This document shows positions 58,700 through 64,000 of a stretch of 64,000 bases of DNA, piece by piece; the first letter of the stretch is position 1; each line of letters begins with the position of its first letter. The DNA lies in assembly GCF_000003815.2 (NCBI RefSeq), contig NC_049990.1, forward strand, positions 2,687,794 to 2,751,793, in the 5' to 3' direction. The position numbers and the translations under genes are program-made. The notes under the pieces were generated by a model. That model was not told the DNA's origin. It did not search any database and was given only the letters and a program-made list of their open reading frames with translations. This DNA comes from Branchiostoma floridae. Taxonomy: Eukaryota > Chordata > Leptocardii > Amphioxiformes > Branchiostomatidae.

Positions 58700-60150
58700 C
58701 TCTATGCGCTATGAATACAAACACTTGGTTCTCGTCACCTTCATGGAATTTTTAGTACGACATGGAGGAGGTTCTCTAGTAGAGGACAAACAACGTTAAC
58801 CGGACTGAACTAGCAGCTGTACGCAAAACATGGTACACGGGCTATGAATGTTTTTTGATTCACGTCACCCAAAACAAATTGGTCTTAGCGCTCTATACAG
58901 TAACAGAGGGCTGTTTGAGTAGCGCTCTACGGGTTATGACTGTAAACACTTGGTTCACGAACTCCTCGACGAATCTCTTAGGGCTCCATTCGGAGATACT
59001 GTAAACTACCTACACACGGAGCCGATAGCTGATCGAGCAGCTCCACGGGCTATATGAATGTTAACACTTGGTTCACGTCACAATCGACAAATCGGTGTTT
59101 AGGGCTCCATACATAGATACTGTAAACAACAAACACACGGAGCCGAAAGCTGTTTGAGCAGCTCCACGGGCTATATGAATGTAAACACTTGGTTCACGTC
59201 ACCATCAACAAATCGGTGTTTAGGGCTCTATACAGGGATACTGTAAACAACAAACACACGGAGCCGATAACAGATCGAGCAACTCCACGGGCTATATGAA
59301 TGTAAACACTTGGTTCACGTCACAATCAACAAATCGGTGTTTAGGGCTCTATACAGAGATATTGTAAACAACAAACACACGGAGCCGAAAGCTGTTTGAG
59401 CAGCTCCACGGGCTATATGAATGTAAACACTTGTTTCACGTCACCATCAACAAATCGGTGTTTAGGGCTCCATACAGAGATACTGTACACACGGAGCCGA
59501 TAGCTGTTTGAGCAGCTCCACGGGCTATATGAATGTAAACAGTTGGTTCACGTCACAATCAACAAATTGGTGTTTAGGGCTCCATACAGAGATATTGTAA
59601 ACAACACACACGGAGCCGAAAGCTGTTTGAGCAGCTCCACGGGCTATATGAATGTAAACACTTGGTTCACGTCACCATCAACAAATCGGTGTTTAGGGCT
59701 CTATACAGGGATACTGTAAACAACATACACACGGAGCCGATAACTGATCGAGCAACTCCACGGGCTATATGAATGTAAACACTTGGTTCACGTCACAATC
59801 AACAAATCGGTGTTTAGGGCTCCATACAGAGATATTGTAAACAACAAACACACGGAGCCGAAAGCTGTTTGAGCAGCTCCACGGGCTATATGAATATAAA
59901 CACCTTGTTCACGTCACCATCAACAAATCGGTGTTTAGGGCTCTTTACAGGGATATTGTAAACAACAAACACACAGAGCCGATAGCTGTATGAGCAGCTC
60001 TACGGGCTATATGAATGTAAACACTTGGTTCACGTCACCATCAACAAATCGGTGTTTAGGGCTCTTTACAGGGAAATTGTAAACAACAAACACACAGAGC
60101 CGATAGCTGTTTGAGCAGCTCTACGGGCTATATATGTAAACATCTGGTTC
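58700..60150 (+). repeat. ~121-bp satellite array (left arm)
   Basis: The unit has GAGCCGATAGCTGTTTGAGC, AGCTCCACGGGCTATATGAA, TGTAAACACTTGGTTCACG and CGGTGTTTAGGGCTC. Units near 59017, 59137, 59258, 59379 and onward are nearly identical; those before 59000 are diverged. Confidence 0.88.
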
Positions 60151-60159
60151 ACGTGAATT

Positions 60160-63100
60160 ACCCAAGAAAGTGAATATTTTTTTCTTCAAGCGGATTTTTG
60201 GTCACAGAATAGTGAGTTGGGAAAAGTACTAGTAGTCGGAATTTATCGGTTCGCTCCCTTCACGTGGTGACCCAACCTCTGCTGAGAGAATACTGATACT
60301 TGTTTGCCATTGTAAAGAATGCAGAAACTTCGCACCTTTATGCTAATTCTGTTTTGGTTTACTTCAGGCTCAGCCCTGTAACAAGTTTGTAGACATCTTT
60401 GGCAAATTATCCTTCTTTGCTGGCTTATTCCTTCCCCAGCTTATGTTACTTTTTTAATGCCACCGGAGAAATCTGCTCGGAGATTAACATTTTGGTTCAA
60501 TACGAAAAAAAACAACACATATGGCTTCATAAAGATATATTTTGACCTGTTATGAGGAGATCTCTAAAGAAGGGGTGCCTGCTTTTATAAGAATATAACG
60601 GCTTTCGTAAAATGTACGAATTTATAGTTATTTTATACGATTCATTACCAAAAAACACACGGATTTGAATTCAAATGAGCTTTGCGAAATGCACACTAAA
60701 TTTGCGACTAGTAGAGCTCTTATGAATTCCGTAAAAACAAGGACGTTCTATCAGACATTGGTAAAAACAACCCATTAATTGAATGAAGCGGTTTGTTGGC
60801 TCTCGCCAGGAAAGCCCGAAGTTCGCACCTCCGTGCTAATCCGAAATCGCCCTTACCACAGCAGGACACTGACGCCGGAAGCAGCTGGCTTATCGTCGTA
60901 TAACTTTCCAAGCAGATGTTGGTCGAGTAAAATTTCCCCGCTGGTCCTACCGGCATATGAGATGTTCACAATGTTGAAGACTCTACTAACCTGTACATGC
61001 TAGATTGGAGAGTGGGTCATGTAGTCTGGTAGAGCAAAAATGATATAAGGTCCTTGGGAAGAGTACTATAATGTCAAAGAACAGTTTTCGCAAACTATCT
61101 TTGACTACTAGTATTGAATCAATATTAATCTCAAAGGTTTTAATATTGAACACAAGTTTGTAAGCTCTTCACAATTCAGGCAAAGGACACCTTTTGTGAT
61201 CACTACACTCCTTCGTCTGAGTTTGGTACTTATTAAGTCTATTAACCTTAGGCCTGATCTGATTGGCGATCAAAGAAACACACATATCTGACTTAATTCA
61301 TATGAGTTTTACGGAATCCATACGAACCTTTAGAGCTCGTATGAATTCCGCAAATATGTCCTGAATACACCCCTGTAACGACAGACATGGTACATCATGT
61401 ATGCTTCACCTTCAAGAAATCATATTTCTCAAACCACCCCCTTCCCACCACACTCACAAACACGACTGTAACAATGATTTTTCTCTTTCATGGCAAATCA
61501 AAATAACCCTTTCATTAAATGAAGCAATCGGTGAATTGTTTTTCGCTTTCGCAAGGAAAGCTGGAAGTTCGCACCCCGTGCTAATCCGACGGACATCGGC
61601 TTTACCACGCCGAAAACAGCTTCCTGACTAGAGAGGCCTATAACTTTCCAAGCAGAGGTTGGTGCAGAAAAGTGTGATCCATTACTCCAATGTCACTTTC
61701 TCCATTGGTCCTACCGGCACATGTGAAGGTCAAGATGTTCTCTACAAACCTGTACATGCTGGCTTGGTCATATAGTCAGTTTAAGTGATAAAGTCAAAGT
61801 ACAAGCCTTAGGTTTTAATATCCAACACTAATGGTGGGTACAAGCAAGGAGGTGAGAAAACTTTCTTAGTACGAGGTTTGCAACATTGGTGGGTACTGTT
61901 ATAAACCATCATTACTACATACCAATTATCAAGTACAATTATATAATCTATATCATTATTCTATTGGAGAACTTTGCACGCTAATATGACGTTTCTCCCA
62001 TTCAAGCACGTATCCCGCTCCACTTAGAATGTACCCGCAGTCGCCTTCGGTGCACTGTCTTCGAACGGGACTGTATTTTATGGGGGGGGGGGGGATCTTG
62101 GTTCGCGATTTTAAACACTACATAAGTTCTCTTAGACATTACATAAGTTCGAGTAAGGACGTTCGAGGAAGGGGGTTTGCCGAGGAAGGGTGTTCGCTTA
62201 GGAAGGGAGTTTGCCGAGGAAGGGAGTTTCGCCTTACACAGCAAACTGGCACAAGACAACCTAGCGAACGTTGAAAATCGTAACCCCCTTCCCCCCACCC
62301 CAATAATAACCAGACCTGTTCGAAGACTGCAACTGAGGATATACTAGTACCCGCAGGGGGTTTATACATATATCATTATCTGTATTTTTTTATGTTACGA
62401 CATAACCTTTGCTTTATCAATTTTTCTAGAGTGACTGATAACAAAGGCATAAAGCACTGTACATGTACAACTGATGAAAAATACATTAGATACCTACAGC
62501 ACCCACTGATCTCTATCCATATAAACATTGCACACGGTAGGCCAAGTTTAGATTTACAGCTCGATGGTTCTAAAGAAAAATGTTATGTTACTGCCAGTTA
62601 CTGACCAACCTATCTTTGATGTTCATGATCCTAAGAATCAACACTTGTACATGTATGGAAAGGTTATTTGCAACAAATTACTTCATACAGAGGTTTCGAG
62701 AAGCTCGTTGTTCTGTCAAGCAGAGGTTGGTGGGAAAATCGCGACCTTTTCCTTTCATAATTTTTTTCGACCTTCAAAAAAAATATGAATCAAAGGAAAT
62801 GGTCACGATTTTCCCCACGGACCTCTGTTTGGGGACTACGTCATAGGCCAGAAAGCCAGCTGCTTCTGGCGTCAGTGTTCTGGTGTGGCAAGGGCGCGCT
62901 TTGAGACGATTTCGGATTAGCACGGAGGTGCGAACTTTCAGCTTTCCTTGCGAGAGCCGACATATAAACAATGCACCGCTTGCTTCATTCAATAAGCGGG
63001 TTGTTTTTTGTTCTTTCAACCTTTGTATCAAACCAAGGATTTTTTAAGCTCCTTGATCAAACCATACAAAAAATTAACAATTATTACTAGTGTTTGTGTG

Positions 63101-63250
63101 CATTGCGCGCGCGCGCGTGTGTCGGGGAGGGGGGGGGGGGGCGTTCTGTTGCCCACTTTGCAAAAACAACAAGTGGTTGCATAAAAGAAATATTTAGACC
63201 TGTTGCAAACCTCGTTCCAAGGAAGTTTTAACTCATTGCCCGTATCCGAC
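60160..63250. other. Interior of the inverted satellite structure
   Basis: GGAAAGC..GAAGTTCGCACC and GTGCTAATCCGA blocks occur at 60805-60850 and 61550-61590 in one orientation and at 62905-62955 in the other. A hairpin element occupies 62032-62356 (ACCCGCAGTCGCC / CTGCGGGTACT ends). A CCAAGCAGAGGTTGG hairpin lies near 62716-62830. No gene or missing exon of gene 6 was found. Confidence 0.5.
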
Positions 63251-63269
63251 AAGGATGGGTGGATTTGTT

Positions 63270-64000
63270 TTGGGTGACATGAACCAAGTGTTACATTCAT
63301 ATAGCCCATGAAGCTGCTCGATCAGCTATCGGCTCCGTGTGTTTGTTGTTTACAGTATCTCTGTATGGAGCCCTAAACACCGATTTGTTGATGGTGACGT
63401 GAACCAAGTGTTAACATTCATATAGCCCGTGGAGCTGCTCAAACAGCTTTCGGCTCCGTGTGTTTGTTGTTTACAATATCTCTGTATGGAGCCCTAAACA
63501 CCGATTTGTTGATGGTGACGTGAACCAAGTGTTTACATTTATATAGCCCGTGGAGCTGCTCAAACAGCTTTCGGCTCCGTATGTTTGTTGTTTACAGTAT
63601 CTCTGTAAAGCCCGTGGAGCGCTGCTTGGACAGACCTCTGACCGATTTGTTTTGGGTGACGTGAACGAAATGTTTACATTCAAAGCCCGTAGAGGACTGC
63701 TTGGACAGACCTCTAACCGATTTGTTTTGGGTGACGTGAAACAAATGTTTACATTCAAAGCCCGTAGAGGGCTGCTTGGACAGACCTCTGACCGATTTGT
63801 TTTGGGTGACGTGAACCAAATGTTTACATTCATAGCAAATGGAGCTGCTCAAACAGCTATCGGATCTGTGTGTTTGTTGTTTACAATATCCCTGTAAAGA
63901 GCCCTAAACACCGATTTGTTGATGGTGACGTGAACCAAGTGTTTACATTCATATAGCCCGTGGAGCTGCTCAAACAGCTTTCGGCTCCGTGTGTTTGTTG
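63270..64000 (-). repeat. ~121-bp satellite array (right arm, inverted)
   Basis: The same unit as at 58700-60150 in reverse orientation (GACGTGAACCAAGTGTT, GCTCCGTGTGTTTGTTG). It includes shorter variants at 63605-63800 and continues past the window edge. Confidence 0.87.

Overview
The window is animal genomic DNA: short exons with GT-AG introns, two runs of N, and dense MITE, LINE, SINE and minisatellite content. The gene style and repeat mix fit a cephalochordate (amphioxus, Branchiostoma). That assignment is an inference; no species marker was checked.

The host content is one gene family in tandem. Six paralogues, all on the + strand, lie at about 2.7-6.6, 15.2-20.0, 23.3-27.8, 32.1-36.9, 39.3-48.7 and 54.5 to beyond 58.2 kb. 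Each has a non-coding 5' exon behind a shared TATATTAGGAC-like element. A short exon then encodes a signal peptide ending in a Lys/Arg pair, and five further coding exons follow. The stop codon is followed one base later by a donor site, and a separate 3' UTR exon carries an AATAAA or ATTAAA signal. The exons of the five complete genes sum to 250, 249, 248, 251 and 258 codons in frame. The predicted products are small secreted proteins with eight EF-hand loops and no cysteine in any visible exon. Each intron between exons 2 and 6 splits the codon for position 4 of an EF-hand loop in phase 1, so four loops exist only after splicing. I do not recognise a named family; the best description is secreted octa-EF-hand protein, probably an extracellular calcium binder. 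Gene 6 is cut by an assembly gap and its last exon lies outside the window.

The rest is repeat landscape. 0-1.6 kb: decayed copies of the upstream region of gene 1. 7.7-8.3 kb: deleted mariner. 9.1-12.4 kb: a minisatellite that seems to have grown from the Pol III A-box region of a tRNA-derived SINE. 12.8-13.2 kb: two foldbacks. 18.4-19.9 kb: LINE pieces inside gene 2. 20.9-22.3 kb: a dispersed minisatellite split by a hAT-like element, then a LINE 3' end. 28-31 kb: duplicated gene-3 downstream sequence with an orphan 3' UTR exon. 41.4-46.7 kb: a 5.3-kb insertion in intron 4 of gene 5. 48.9-54 kb: further repeats and decayed promoter copies. 58.6-64 kb: a large inverted structure built of ~121-bp satellite repeats.

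Because the paralogues share flanks and introns, several insertions can be compared with an empty paralogous site. Exon 3 is nearly identical among genes 2, 4 and 5 while neighbouring exons differ strongly, which suggests gene conversion. All exon borders were read by eye from splice sites, homology among copies and frame closure; no transcript data were available.
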